Source of the DNA: Paenibacillus faecis
GTDB taxonomy: Bacteria > Bacillota > Bacilli > Paenibacillales > Paenibacillaceae
NCBI RefSeq assembly: GCF_008084145.1
Contig: NZ_VSDO01000003.1
Location: 796,001-860,000 of the forward strand
Direction: 5' to 3'
Length of the DNA stretch: 64,000 bases
In this document: positions 28,188 to 37,222 of the stretch, piece by piece
Layout: each line of letters begins with the position of its first letter
How positions within the stretch are numbered: the first letter of the stretch is position 1
The notes under the pieces: generated by a model
Databases searched by the model: none
The model's input: the letters and a program-made list of their open reading frames with translations, nothing else
What the model was told of the DNA's origin: nothing
Translations under genes and position numbers: made by a program

Positions 28188-30074
28188 TCAACCTCCTGCA
28201 GCCGTTACCCGATTATAATGCTCCAGATAAACGAGGAGTATCGAGATATCGGCTGGTGTAACGCCAGAGATTCGGGAAGCTTGGCCGATCGAGATCGGAC
28301 GGATTTTCGCCAGCTTTTGCCGGGCCTCCATCGCGAGCCCATGAATATCTTCATAATTAATATTCTCAGGTATCTTCTTCTTCTCCATCTTTTGGAGTCT
28401 TTCCACATGAAGCAATTGTTTTTCAATATAACCCGCGTACTTAATCTGTATCTCTACCTGCTCCTTCATTTCCTCGTCCAATTCCACCTCGGACGGGAAT
28501 AAGTTACCCACATGTGCATAAGTAACTTCAGGCCGGCGAAGAATTGTCAACAAGTTGCTTCCATCCTGGATCGGTGCCGAGCCGATGGATTCAAGCAGCG
28601 GATTAATCTCCGAAGGACGAACTTTCGTCTCCCGCAACCGTTCGATTTCTTTCTCAACTTTTTCCTTTTTATCAATAAACTGGTTGTATCTCTCCTGCGT
28701 AATCAACCCGATTTCATATCCGATCGGAGTTAAACGCAGGTCTGCGTTATCATGACGCAAAAGCAGGCGATACTCCGCCCGTGAAGTCAACAGCCGGTAG
28801 GGCTCGTTTGTCCCTTTCGTAACCAGATCGTCAATCAGGACGCCGATATAGCCTTGAGAACGGTCAAGGATCACCGGCTCTTTGCCTTGAACCTTACGGG
28901 CCGCGTTAATCCCCGCCATAATGCCTTGGCCGGCGGCTTCCTCATATCCGGAAGTTCCATTGATTTGCCCTGCCGTAAACAACCCCGGCACACGCTTCGT
29001 CTCCAGCGACGGCCAGAGCTGCGTAGGAACCACGGCGTCATATTCGATGGCATACCCCGTCCGCATCATCTCCACATTTTGCAGGCCAGGTATGGACCGA
29101 AGCATTTGCAATTGAACATCTTCCGGCATACTCGTCGAAAATCCTTGAACGTAATACTCCGACGTGTTTTTCCCTTCCGGCTCCAGGAAAATTTGGTGTT
29201 TCGGCTTATCCGCAAACCGGACGATTTTGTCCTCGATGGAAGGACAGTACCGCGGCCCCGTCCCTTCAATCACCCCGGAGAACATGGGTGCCCGATGCAA
29301 ATTCGCATTGATGATATCATGCGTCTCGGAAGACGTGTACGTCAACCAGCAAGGCAATTGCTCGTTATCCGAGCTTTTCGTTTCATAGGAGAAAAACTTC
29401 GGCTTTTCATCTCCCGGCTGAATCTCCGTTTGCGAAAAATCGATGCTGTCCTTGTGAACCCGCGGCGGCGTGCCTGTTTTGAACCGCACCAATTCAAAGC
29501 CCAGCTCCTTCAAGTTTTGCGACAATCTCACCGAAGGCTGCTGGTTGTTCGGTCCGCTTTCGTACATAAGCTCGCCCATGATGATTTTGCCGCGTAAATA
29601 CGTTCCGGTGGTCAGCACCACGGCCTTAGCCCGGTATTCCGCGCCTGTCTTGGTGATCACACCGACACATTGACCGTCCTCGACGATCAGCTCCTCCACC
29701 ATACCTTGACGCATCGTCAAGTTCGGCTCCCGCTCCATCGTTTCCTTCATCGTTTGCTGGTACAAAAACTTGTCCGCCTGCGCCCGCAGGGCATGAACGG
29801 CCGGTCCTTTCCCCGTATTCAGCATCCGCATTTGGATAAAAGTCTTGTCGATATTGCGGCCCATTTCCCCGCCGAGCGCATCCACTTCGCGTACCACATG
29901 GCCTTTCGCCGGACCGCCGATCGAAGGATTACACGGCATAAACGCCACCATATCCAGGTTGATCGTGATCATCAGCGTGCTGCAGCCCATCCGGGCCGCC
30001 GCCAAAGCGGATTCACAGCCGGCATGACCCGCCCCTACGACGATAACGTCATAACTTCCGGCAACATAACCCAT
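28188..30074 (-). CDS. mnmG: tRNA uridine-34 modification enzyme MnmG (GidA)
   Basis: FAD-dependent partner of MnmE that makes the (carboxymethyl)aminomethyl group on U34 of certain tRNAs. The 628 residues contain the Rossmann FAD motif [19 protein letters not shown] near 12-30, the conserved cysteine-containing segments and the helical C-terminal domain that binds MnmE ([18 protein letters not shown]). AGGAGG lies about 8 bases before the ATG. It is 147 bp downstream of mnmE. Confidence 0.97.
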   Translation of the reverse strand: MGYVAGSYDVIVVGAGHAGCESALAAARMGCSTLMITINLDMVAFMPCNPSIGGPAKGHVVREVDALGGEMGRNIDKTFIQMRMLNTGKGPAVHALRAQADKFLYQQTMKETMEREPNLTMRQGMVEELIVEDGQCVGVITKTGAEYRAKAVVLTTGTYLRGKIIMGELMYESGPNNQQPSVRLSQNLKELGFELVRFKTGTPPRVHKDSIDFSQTEIQPGDEKPKFFSYETKSSDNEQLPCWLTYTSSETHDIINANLHRAPMFSGVIEGTGPRYCPSIEDKIVRFADKPKHQIFLEPEGKNTSEYYVQGFSTSMPEDVQLQMLRSIPGLQNVEMMRTGYAIEYDAVVPTQLWPSLETKRVPGLFTAGQINGTSGYEEAAGQGIMAGINAARKVQGKEPVILDRSQGYIGVLIDDLVTKGTNEPYRLLTSRAEYRLLLRHDNADLRLTPIGYEIGLITQERYNQFIDKKEKVEKEIERLRETKVRPSEINPLLESIGSAPIQDGSNLLTILRRPEVTYAHVGNLFPSEVELDEEMKEQVEIQIKYAGYIEKQLLHVERLQKMEKKKIPENINYEDIHGLAMEARQKLAKIRPISIGQASRISGVTPADISILLVYLEHYNRVTAAGG

Positions 30075-30221
30075 CTTTTAAACCTCCTAAAACGTAAGTG
30101 TGAACCTTGATGAACTTGTATGACTCACTTCGTGTTCTCCACACGTATATTTTAAATTTAAATTAATCCATCAATCTCCATCATCATACCATGATCCGCC
30201 GGATTGCATACGCTGGAATCA

Positions 30222-31601
30222 TTATTTTCCCAGACAGAATTGTGAAAAAATTTGATCGATCAGCGCATCCGGCGCGGAATCCCCGATCACTTCCCCAAGC
30301 TGTTCCCAAGCCAAACGCACATCGATTTGCAAAATATCGATCGGAACTCCGCTGTCTGCCGCCTCATAAGCGTCGGCCAGCGACTGCTTGGCTTTCTTCA
30401 ACAGCGCGATATGCCGGACATTGCTGACATAAGTCAAATCGCCGGACTCCAGTTTGCCTCCAAAAAACAGTTCCGAGATCGCATCTTCCAAATGATCCAA
30501 TCCCTCCTGGGTTTTGGCGGACAATTCGACCACAGCATTTTCCGGGAAATAATGAGCGATTTGAGCGCGATCCAACTGCTGAGGAAGATCGATTTTATTT
30601 AACAGCACAAGCGTCGGTCTGTTTTTCAATTGCTCCATCAGTTTCAATTCATCCTCATGCAGCGATTCGGCACTGTTGAGGACCAGCAAAATCAAATCCG
30701 CTTCCACTACGGCCGCCTTGGACCGTTCCACGCCAATCTGCTCCACCACGTCCATCGTTTCCCGGATTCCCGCCGTATCGAGCAGCTTCAAAGGGATATT
30801 GTTAATCGTGACATACTCCTCGATCACGTCGCGCGTCGTTCCCGGAATATCCGTGACGATCGCTTTATTTTCACGGGCCAGCGCATTCATCAAGGAAGAC
30901 TTCCCTACATTCGGGCGTCCTACAATGGCTGTAGTAATCCCTTCCCGGAGGATCTTGCCCTGGTTTGCGGTTTTCAGGAGCCCGTCGATTTGCGATGTTA
31001 CTTCCGTACATTTGTCTTTGATGAACTCCATGGTCATCGATTCCACATCATGCTCGGGATAATCGATGTTCACTTCGATATGCGCCAACGTCTCCACCAA
31101 ACTATGCCGCATGGCGTTGATTCTGCGCGACAAGTCGCCTTCCACCTGCTTCAAGGCCACGGAAAAAGCCCGGTCGGATTTCGACCGGATCAAATCAATA
31201 ACCGCCTCCGCCTGCGACAAATCGATTCGTCCATTCAAAAAAGCGCGCTTCGTAAACTCCCCCGGCTCCGCCAGGCGAATTCCCCGCTGCAACAGCAGCA
31301 GATCCATCACGCGCTTTACCGATATGATGCCCCCGTGCGTGCTGATTTCCACCACATCTTCGGTCGTAAAAGAACGCGGCGCCCGAAACAAAGAAACGAG
31401 CACCTCTTCCAGTTTCTCGCCTGTCTCGGGGTCCACGATGAAACCGTAATGCACGGTGTGGCTCTCCGCCTCCGATAATGCCGTTTTGGAGCGGAACAAC
31501 CGCCCCACTTCGCCGATCGCTTCCGGGCCGCTGACCCGGATCACGGCGATTCCGCTCTCGCCGACCGCAGTCGAGATCGCGGCTATTGTATCGCTTAGCA
31601 T
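30222..31601 (-). CDS. mnmE: tRNA modification GTPase MnmE
   Basis: A 459-residue potassium-dependent GTPase. The N-terminal folate-binding domain (about 1-120), helical domain, and inserted G domain are all present: G1 GRPNVGKS at 228-235, DIPGTTRD at 251-258, DTAGIRET near 275, NKID near 337. The C-terminal catalytic cysteine motif is CLGK. GAGGTG lies about 9 bases before the ATG. It is the first gene after the repeat-filled spacer that separates it from khpB. Confidence 0.97.
   Translation of the reverse strand: MLSDTIAAISTAVGESGIAVIRVSGPEAIGEVGRLFRSKTALSEAESHTVHYGFIVDPETGEKLEEVLVSLFRAPRSFTTEDVVEISTHGGIISVKRVMDLLLLQRGIRLAEPGEFTKRAFLNGRIDLSQAEAVIDLIRSKSDRAFSVALKQVEGDLSRRINAMRHSLVETLAHIEVNIDYPEHDVESMTMEFIKDKCTEVTSQIDGLLKTANQGKILREGITTAIVGRPNVGKSSLMNALARENKAIVTDIPGTTRDVIEEYVTINNIPLKLLDTAGIRETMDVVEQIGVERSKAAVVEADLILLVLNSAESLHEDELKLMEQLKNRPTLVLLNKIDLPQQLDRAQIAHYFPENAVVELSAKTQEGLDHLEDAISELFFGGKLESGDLTYVSNVRHIALLKKAKQSLADAYEAADSGVPIDILQIDVRLAWEQLGEVIGDSAPDALIDQIFSQFCLGK
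30537..30550. promoter_or_regulatory. Candidate Noc-binding site
   Basis: ATTTTCCGGGAAAT differs by one base from the Noc consensus ATTTCCCGGGAAAT. It lies within mnmE. Confidence 0.4.
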
Positions 31602-31640
31602 GATATATCACCTCGATTATTGATAGTTAGTGCTGTATGG

Positions 31641-32083
31641 GTGAATCCTTGGCGCTGCGCAAGTCGCCAAAACCTAATTCGTGAATCCTGGGCGCTCCGC
31701 AGTCCGAATGATCTTCCGATCGCTGTTGCCCTTGGATTGCTTCATCTTCCTCAACCTTAAGCAGCGGCAATCCAACGGCAAAGGCGAGCGCTAGCGCTTC
31801 TCCAGATTCATTCGGCCCTGCTCCGCTGGTGATTCACCGTGCTTGCCAAACCTAAAATCGTGAATCCTTGGCGCTGCGCAGCCCGAATGATCTTCCGATC
31901 GCTGTTGCCCTTGGATTGCTTCATTCACCTCAACCTTAAGCGGTGGCAATCCAACGGCAAAGGCGAACGCTAACGCTTCTCCAGATTCATTCGGCCCCGC
32001 TCCGCTGGTGATTCACCGTGCCGGCCAAAACCTAAAGTCGTGAATCCTGGGCGCTGCGCAGCCCGAATGATCTTCCTCACCAA
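31641..32083. repeat. Tandem palindromic repeats, family A (period about 180 bp)
   Basis: Units start with GTGAATCC at 31641 (a 40-bp internally deleted unit), 31681, 31860 and 32040 (truncated after about 44 bp). The two full units are about 179-180 bp and nearly identical. Each is an imperfect palindrome. In the unit at 31860 the outer GTGAATC pairs with GATTCAC (32010-32016), CCGAATGA with TCATTCGG, and TTGCCCTTGGATTGC (31905-31919) with GCAATCCAACGGCAA (31946-31960, one mismatch). No ribosome-site-bearing frame is present. Confidence 0.85.
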
Positions 32084-32137
32084 TAAGTATATCCTAAGCG
32101 ACTGAAAGTCCCGATTTTGATATGCCCCCTCATCAGC

Positions 32138-32783
32138 AAGCGCATCCCGCAGGGACAGCGTCTCCTTCCCCTAACCTTACTCCCCAACCACTAACTTACC
32201 GCCCTTTCTCCTGCAGGAGATCTACCCTAAAGCGTGCCCCAACGGGGAGAAAAGCGGCTATCACTTCCATCGCCCGCCCGGGTGCACCGAAAGCAGCAGT
32301 GTCTCCAACCCTCAGGTAGCCCAGGTGCACCCAAAGTAAGACGGACCCGTAGGGGGAAAAGCGTGCCTATCGCCACAGTTAAAGCGCATCCCCGTAGGGG
32401 ACAGCGGGCAGGAGCGCCTCTGTAACTCCTACGTTCCTCCCCTTGCGGGTGTCCCGAGGGCTGCCAGCCCTGGGGGCCCTCCCTTACGGTAAGGGAGGGT
32501 TTGGGTGGGTTGAGATCCCTCGCAGGAGCTCTACCCTAAAGCGTGCCCCAACGGGGAGAAAAGCGGCTGTTTCCACTACAGTCCGCCCGGGTGCACTCAA
32601 AGTAAGACGGACCCGTAGGGGGAAAAGCGTGCCCACCACCATAGTTAAGCGCATCCCCGTAGGGGACAGCGGGCAGGAGCGCCTCTGTAACTCCCACGTT
32701 CTTCCCCTTGCGGGTGTCCCGAGGGCTGCCGGCCCTGGGGGCCCTCCCTTACGGTAAGGGAGGGTTTGGGTGGGTTGAGATCC
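32138..32783. repeat. GC-rich repeats, family B (two copies plus a fragment)
   Basis: Two copies, 32213-32518 and 32522-32783, are about 309 bp apart. They share long identical stretches; copy 1 has about 44 extra bases near 32288-32330. Each copy ends in a palindrome CCCTCCCTTAC-G-GTAAGGGAGGG (32477-32499 and 32742-32764). Short CCCCGTAGGGG-type palindromes recur inside. A degenerate fragment lies at 32138-32165. Open frames across the copies are not gene-like. Confidence 0.8.
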
Positions 32784-32856
32784 GCTGGTTGAGGCCCTGT
32801 ATTTAAAAGAAAAGCAATGACATTTGCCGGAGCAAGACGCCATTGCATTTCACGCT

Positions 32857-33582
32857 TCATTTGCTTTGCTTCAATGTAATCACGACCCGCCGGTTAGGCT
32901 CGTCGCCTTTGCTGTACGTTTTGACCTCCGGATGATCCTGCAGTTTGGAATGGATCACTTTGCGCTCCTGAGGAGACATAGGTTCCAGAGAAACTTCCTT
33001 TCGGGTGCGAATGACCTTGGCGGCTAGACGCTCGGCCAAATCCTCCAGCGTCTTCTTGCGCCGTTCCCGGAAATTCTCGGCATCCAGAGTCAGACGAATA
33101 AAGCTGTCCGAGTACCGGTTGGCAATGATATTGGCCAAGTATTGCAGCGAATCGAGGGTTTGGCCTCTGCGGCCGATCAGCACGCCAAGGTCGCTCCCTG
33201 AAATGTTTAGGACCGTACTGTCTTTCCGGTGAACGATCTCCACATCGACATGAATGTCCATGCTTTCACCGACGTCCTTGATGAATGACGCCGCCGCTTC
33301 ATAAGGATCCTGTCCAGGGGAAGCCTCTCTCTCGGGCTGCTCCTTCGGGAACACCGTCGCATGCTTCTCCGGGGTGGTCCCTTGCGGCGGAACCGATGAC
33401 TCTTGCTCGGAAAGTAAAGTCAATTCGACCTTGGCTTCCTTTACGCCAATCAGTCCCAGGAATCCTCTTGATGGCTGCTCCAACACATTCACGGTGACTT
33501 TGTCCTCGGTGGTGCCGAGCTTAGCCAATCCTTGTTTTACAGCTTCTTCAATGGTTTTTCCTGACGTCACGATCTTGTTCAT
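32857..33582 (-). CDS. khpB: RNA-binding protein KhpB (Jag)
   Basis: A 241-residue RNA-binding protein with a Jag N-terminal domain (about 1-52, GLAKLGTTEDKVTVNVLEQPSRGFLGLIG), a variable acidic linker (55-90), a KH domain (about 95-170, containing IGRRGQTLDSLQYL) and an R3H domain (about 175-241, ending NRRVVITLKQ). It acts with KhpA in post-transcriptional control linked to cell elongation in other Firmicutes. The ATG overlaps the yidC stop by 4 bases. Confidence 0.95.
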   Translation of the reverse strand: MNKIVTSGKTIEEAVKQGLAKLGTTEDKVTVNVLEQPSRGFLGLIGVKEAKVELTLLSEQESSVPPQGTTPEKHATVFPKEQPEREASPGQDPYEAAASFIKDVGESMDIHVDVEIVHRKDSTVLNISGSDLGVLIGRRGQTLDSLQYLANIIANRYSDSFIRLTLDAENFRERRKKTLEDLAERLAAKVIRTRKEVSLEPMSPQERKVIHSKLQDHPEVKTYSKGDEPNRRVVITLKQSK

Positions 33583-34472
33583 TTCGATTTTTTGGCCCCC
33601 TTGGCACTTTTACCGGGATGACCGGCTTTTAAATTCGAACCGCCCTTTTTCGGCTTTCCGGAAGGGACTGAGACTGAACCCGCTCCAGCGGCATTGGCGG
33701 CGACAACCGGGTCCTTCTTACGATAAATAAAGAAGTTCTGCCCGATGGTGTACAAGTTACTGAAAATCCAGTACAACGGAAGCGCCGCGGCAAAATTCAT
33801 CGCCATGACGAAGATCAATACCGGGTAGATAAACATCATGAACTGCATCGGGCCCTGCATGCCGGCCGGGTTCATGTTCGACATCATCTTCGTTTGAATG
33901 AACGTCGTCAACGCCGCGATGATCGGCAGGATGTACCATGGATCCGGCTGGCCCAACTGCAACCAGAGGAAGGAATGGCCCGCGATCTCCGAGTTGTAGT
34001 AAATCGAGTTATATAGAGCGATGAACACCGGCATCTGAATGATAAGCGGAAAACAGCCGGCCATCGGATTAACCTTGTTTTCCTGGAACAGCTTCATGGT
34101 TTCTTGCTGCTGTTTCTCCGGGTTGTCCTTATACTGCTCGCGGATCTTCTGAATTTGCGGCTGAATCGCCTGCATCGCTTTCGAACTCTTAACCTGCTTG
34201 AGCGTAAGCGGCAAAATAAGCGTCCGCACGATCAGCACCATCACGAGGATGGCCAAGCCATACGCCCCGCCGAACCATTCCGCAAACGTATCCAAAGCAA
34301 AAGAAAAGTAATAAACGACATTTCTCGTCCACCAGGAACCGCTTGTCCGCATGTCTTCGGTGGTACTCATGTGATTGGCCGGATTCGCGCCACACCCCGC
34401 CAAGACGGCCATCAGACCGATTGCGAGGATGAGCAGGAGCCATTTCTTTTGATTTTTCGTAAGACGCGACAC
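33579..34472 (-). CDS. yidC: Membrane protein insertase YidC (SpoIIIJ type)
   Basis: A 297-residue lipoprotein insertase. The signal ends in lipobox LAGC with Cys 27. Five core helices follow, including the VRTLILPLTLKQ segment with the groove arginine and the MAGCFPLIIQMPVFIALYNSI hairpin. A basic C-terminal tail (about 255-297) probably contacts the ribosome. Position between khpB and rnpA indicates the SpoIIIJ-like, constitutive paralogue needed for sporulation in B. subtilis. Confidence 0.95.
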   Translation of the reverse strand: MSRLTKNQKKWLLLILAIGLMAVLAGCGANPANHMSTTEDMRTSGSWWTRNVVYYFSFALDTFAEWFGGAYGLAILVMVLIVRTLILPLTLKQVKSSKAMQAIQPQIQKIREQYKDNPEKQQQETMKLFQENKVNPMAGCFPLIIQMPVFIALYNSIYYNSEIAGHSFLWLQLGQPDPWYILPIIAALTTFIQTKMMSNMNPAGMQGPMQFMMFIYPVLIFVMAMNFAAALPLYWIFSNLYTIGQNFFIYRKKDPVVAANAAGAGSVSVPSGKPKKGGSNLKAGHPGKSAKGAKKSK

Positions 34473-34547
34473 TTCAAAACCCCTCTCTTAACCTATCCAT
34501 ACAACGTAAATCATACCATATTTAATGGGACAAAGAAACAAGCACGC

Positions 34548-34898
34548 TTACCGTCCGGAAGGCTTGAGCAGCGCGGCTTTGCGCAGGACATGAAGCACGC
34601 TCTTCTCCAGTTCTTTGTACTCCATCCCGACCGCCCCGTTGCGGACGATCAGAATCAGGTCCAAATGATCCCGGATTTCCGGTTCATGCAGGCGGACGAT
34701 CTCCTTCAACATGCGGCGCATCCGATTGCGGACGACGGCATTGCCGATCTTCTTGCTGGCGGAAACGCCGAGCCGGAAACGCTCGATTTCGGGCCGGGTC
34801 GAATAGTAAACGACGAGCTGACGATTGGCAAAAGATTTTCCGTACCGGTAAACCCGGTTGAAGTCTGCCCGATTTCGTAATCTCAACTTTCTGTGCAC
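34548..34898 (-). CDS. rnpA: Ribonuclease P protein component RnpA
   Basis: A 116-residue basic protein that binds RNase P RNA and the pre-tRNA leader. The family signature FRLGVSASKKIGNAVVRNRMRRMLKE is complete. The start is GTG at 34898 (VHRKLRLRNRADFNRVYRYGKS), about 9 bases after GAGGAG; an in-frame 28-residue extension to 34982 is out of line with the usual length of about 115-120. It lies 75 bases upstream of yidC. Confidence 0.95.
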   Translation of the reverse strand: MHRKLRLRNRADFNRVYRYGKSFANRQLVVYYSTRPEIERFRLGVSASKKIGNAVVRNRMRRMLKEIVRLHEPEIRDHLDLILIVRNGAVGMEYKELEKSVLHVLRKAALLKPSGR

Positions 34899-34987
34899 GA
34901 GCTTCTTCTCCTCGGTCAAGCCCCTGAAGGGCTGGCTGTCATTGTAGTTATAGACATGTCCCATCTGCGGCAAACGATACAAAAGGA

Positions 34988-35040
34988 CCCCACAAAGTTA
35001 GGCGGTTACACCTCTTCTTCTTCAAGACGACTTTGCGGGG
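34988..35040 (-). terminator. Stem-loop between rpmH and rnpA
   Basis: CCCCGCAAAGT pairs with ACTTTGTGGGG (minus strand) over a loop of about 31 bases, followed by TCCTTTTG. It may be a second, weaker terminator or a processing site ahead of rnpA. Confidence 0.55.
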
Positions 35041-35068
35041 CTCCGGTTCAAACACATCTATGACAATG

Positions 35069-35094
35069 TAAAAAAAGACCACCGTAGTGGTCTT
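35069..35094 (-). terminator. rpmH terminator
   Basis: AAGACCAC/GTGGTCTT stem with a TACG loop and a long T-tract on the minus strand, about 11 bases after the rpmH stop. Confidence 0.85.
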
Positions 35095-35104
35095 CATGCA
35101 CGCA

Positions 35105-35239
35105 TTACGCACTCAATACTTTTCTGCCTTTTTGACGGCGAGCAGCGAGAACCTTACGGCCGTTTTTCGTGCTCATTCTTTTGCGGAAACCGTGAACCTT
35201 TTTACGTTTGCTCACATTCGGCTTAAATGTCGGTTTCAA
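35105..35239 (-). CDS. rpmH: Ribosomal protein bL34
   Basis: A 44-residue, very basic protein. The deduced start (initiator)[17 protein letters not shown] and the run [20 protein letters not shown] are the family sequence. The start codon is TTG at 35239, preceded by GGGGGTG with 7-base spacing. It is the last minus-strand gene before the origin; in most Bacilli its divergent neighbour is dnaA, here it is the gluconate operon. Confidence 0.96.
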   Translation of the reverse strand: MKPTFKPNVSKRKKVHGFRKRMSTKNGRKVLAARRQKGRKVLSA

Positions 35240-35289
35240 TGTATTGCACCCCCTTAACAGGAATCGATCACTGTATATTTACCATTTTC

Positions 35290-35469
35290 ATATCCACAGA
35301 AAATGCCTTTTTACATTTAATCATAACCCCCCTGAAAAGTCAACAGAGCCCGGCATTTCTTTTTGGGCGTCTTTTGCGTTTTTCGGGGCCTGTGCATAGT
35401 TTTTTGAAAAAAGTTTTCCACAACCCTCTAGTTTTTACGCGGGAATAGAAGTTATGCACATGTGGAAAA
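35290..35469. promoter_or_regulatory. Left DnaA-box cluster at rpmH
   Basis: Within 180 bp: ATATCCACA (35290), TGTGCATAG (35391), TTTTCCACA (35414), TTATGCACA (35452, full TTATNCACA match) and TGTGGAAAA (35461). Four of five have one mismatch. This corresponds to part of the rpmH-dnaA origin spacer in other Bacilli. Confidence 0.65.
35315..35343 (-). promoter_or_regulatory. rpmH promoter
   Basis: TTGACT (35338-35343), 17 bp, TTAAAT (35315-35320) on the minus strand. Confidence 0.55.
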
Positions 35470-35515
35470 CTATTTGCAGGACATTTCGCCTTGGGAAATC
35501 GCTTTCTTAAAGTGA

Positions 35516-35544
35516 TTTACAGGGACCATGTAGAGGAGTAATAT
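35516..35544 (+). promoter_or_regulatory. gnt operon promoter
   Basis: TTTACA (35516-35521), 17 bp, TAATAT (35539-35544). Confidence 0.6.
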
Positions 35545-35550
35545 AAAAAA

Positions 35551-35568
35551 TAAGTTGTATACAAGTAT
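35551..35568. promoter_or_regulatory. GntR operator
   Basis: The segment contains TTGTATACAAGTAT (35555-35568), identical to the right 14 bases of the known B. subtilis gnt operator ATACTTGTATACAAGTAT, and TTGTATACAA is a perfect palindrome. It starts about 7 bases after the -10 element, at the expected transcription start. Confidence 0.75.
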
Positions 35569-35594
35569 ACCAATTAAGAAAGGTGTTGAATTTT

Positions 35595-36494
35595 ATGAAA
35601 TTAGGCATGGTCGGTCTTGGCAAAATGGGGTACAACCTCGTGCTTAATCTTCTGCATCATCGGCATGAGGTGGTGGCGTTCGACATGAACGGCGAAGCCG
35701 TCCAAAACGCCGCCAAGCAAGGTGCGGTTCCCGCGTCAAGCTTGGAACAGCTGGTCCAATCGCTGGAGGCTCCCCGCATCGTTTGGGTGATGGTCCCAGC
35801 CGGTCCCGCCGTTCAATCGGTGGCGGACACGTTGATCCCCCTGCTGTCCCCCGGCGACATTGTGATCGACGGCGGCAACTCGCACTACAAAGATTCGCTG
35901 GCCCTCGCCGAAAAATTGTCCGGCCACGGGATCCACTTCTTTGATGTGGGCACTTCCGGCGGCGTGGAAGGCGCCAATCAAGGCGGCTGCTTCATGATCG
36001 GCGGAGACGAGGCGATTTTCCGGACGATCGAACCGATCTTCAAGGATATCGCGGTCGATAAAGGTTATCTGTACGCCGGTAAAAACGGCAGCGGCCATTT
36101 TCTGAAAATGGTGCATAACGGGATTGAATACGGCATGATGCAGGCGATTGCCGAAGGTTTCGAAGTGCTCGAGAAAAGCCAGTTCGACTATAACTTCGAA
36201 GATGTGGCCCGCGTCTGGTCCAACGGTTCGGTGATTCGCAGCTGGCTCATGGAACTGACGGAGCACGCTTTTTCCAAGGATCCCAAGCTCGAAGGCATTC
36301 GCGGCGTCATGAGATCCTCGGGCGAGGGTAAATGGACGGTTGAAACGGCCCTGGATCTTCAAGCCAGCGCTCCGGTCATCGCCCTATCCCTCTTTATGCG
36401 CTACCGCTCTCTTGAAACCGACACGTTCCACGGCAAAGTCGTTGCCGCCCTTCGCAACGAATTCGGCGGACATGCCGTGGAATCGTCCAAATAA
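35595..36494 (+). CDS. gnd: 6-phosphogluconate dehydrogenase, short decarboxylating form (YqeC-like)
   Basis: Oxidises and decarboxylates 6-phosphogluconate to ribulose 5-phosphate. The 299 residues match the short, usually NAD-linked Gnd branch rather than the 470-residue NADP form. The Rossmann motif GMVGLGKMGYNL is near residues 4-15, the substrate segment DVGTSGGVEGANQG near 117-130 and the catalytic lysine region GHFLKMVHNGIEYG near 170-183. I chose the ATG at 35595, 9 bases after AAAGGTG; a GTG at 35583 is in frame. First gene of a gluconate operon with gntR, gntP and gntK. Confidence 0.9.
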   Translation: MKLGMVGLGKMGYNLVLNLLHHRHEVVAFDMNGEAVQNAAKQGAVPASSLEQLVQSLEAPRIVWVMVPAGPAVQSVADTLIPLLSPGDIVIDGGNSHYKDSLALAEKLSGHGIHFFDVGTSGGVEGANQGGCFMIGGDEAIFRTIEPIFKDIAVDKGYLYAGKNGSGHFLKMVHNGIEYGMMQAIAEGFEVLEKSQFDYNFEDVARVWSNGSVIRSWLMELTEHAFSKDPKLEGIRGVMRSSGEGKWTVETALDLQASAPVIALSLFMRYRSLETDTFHGKVVAALRNEFGGHAVESSK

Positions 36495-36507
36495 AGGGGA
36501 CGGTTTT

Positions 36508-37188
36508 ATGAAATTCCCGTCTTCCTGGCTGAAGGGCAGCTCCTTGGGCGAATTTATCGCTTGCGAGCTGCGCCTTCAAATTATTAACGGCACCATTCAA
36601 CACGGGACCGTCTTGTCCGAGAACCGCATTGCCGCCGAGTTCTCGGCAAGCCGTTCTCCGGTCCGTGAAGCTTTGAAAACGCTGTCCAGCGAAGGGCTGA
36701 TCACGTTGCAGCGAATGGGAGCCGTCGTTAACGGCCTGCAGGTAAAGGATATCGAGGAGCTCTACGACGTCCGGTACTTGATCGAAAGTTTCTCCTGGCG
36801 TCGGCTTGCCTCCACCGATCCCACGCCGATCATCGCCAAGCTCCACCAAATTGTCGACAAGATGGAGCTAGCCGCCAAATATCGGGATGTCGTGGAGTTC
36901 GCTTACCAAGACCTTACCTTCCATGAGCACATTATCACCGCGGCCAACCATGCGAGGCTGATGCACCTTTGGTCCAGCATCCGGCCCATTGTGATGACCG
37001 TGATGTTGATAACGACCGAAGAGGTTTTGTCCGAAGGCGAGGCAAAAATCAACTATGTCGTGGAGAAACACCGCAAACTGTTGAAAGAACTGCAATCCCA
37101 GGACCCGGCGGTCATCGCGGCCGGGATTGAAGAGTATTTTGCCGATTCAATCAACACCGTGCATACCAGCATGAAGGAAACGAAATAG
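36508..37188 (+). CDS. gntR: Gluconate operon repressor GntR (FadR-type)
   Basis: A 226-residue GntR-family regulator. The winged helix (about 10-75) has the recognition segment IAAEFSASRSPVREALKTLSSEGL, and the C-terminal FCD effector domain (about 85-215) retains Asp, His residues (VRYLIE, FHEHII, EKHRKLL) that bind a metal and a carboxylate effector. By position and by the matching operator upstream of gnd it most likely autoregulates the operon and is released by gluconate or its phosphate. Confidence 0.88.
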   Translation: MKFPSSWLKGSSLGEFIACELRLQIINGTIQHGTVLSENRIAAEFSASRSPVREALKTLSSEGLITLQRMGAVVNGLQVKDIEELYDVRYLIESFSWRRLASTDPTPIIAKLHQIVDKMELAAKYRDVVEFAYQDLTFHEHIITAANHARLMHLWSSIRPIVMTVMLITTEEVLSEGEAKINYVVEKHRKLLKELQSQDPAVIAAGIEEYFADSINTVHTSMKETK

Positions 37189-37222
37189 TAGTAAAAAAGG
37201 GTAAAATAGAAGGAGGACCACC

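Noticed and set aside
31641..32783. CRISPR array
   Set aside because: Repeat units are about 180 and 260-310 bp, palindromic and adjacent, with no short direct repeats and variable spacers, and no cas genes.
32122..32843. Several 60-120 codon open frames in the repeat region
   Set aside because: They cross two repeat copies in different frames, are low-complexity and Arg/Pro-rich and lack ribosome sites.
31602..32856. Insertion sequence
   Set aside because: No transposase frame, no clear terminal inverted repeats with target duplication were found by eye.
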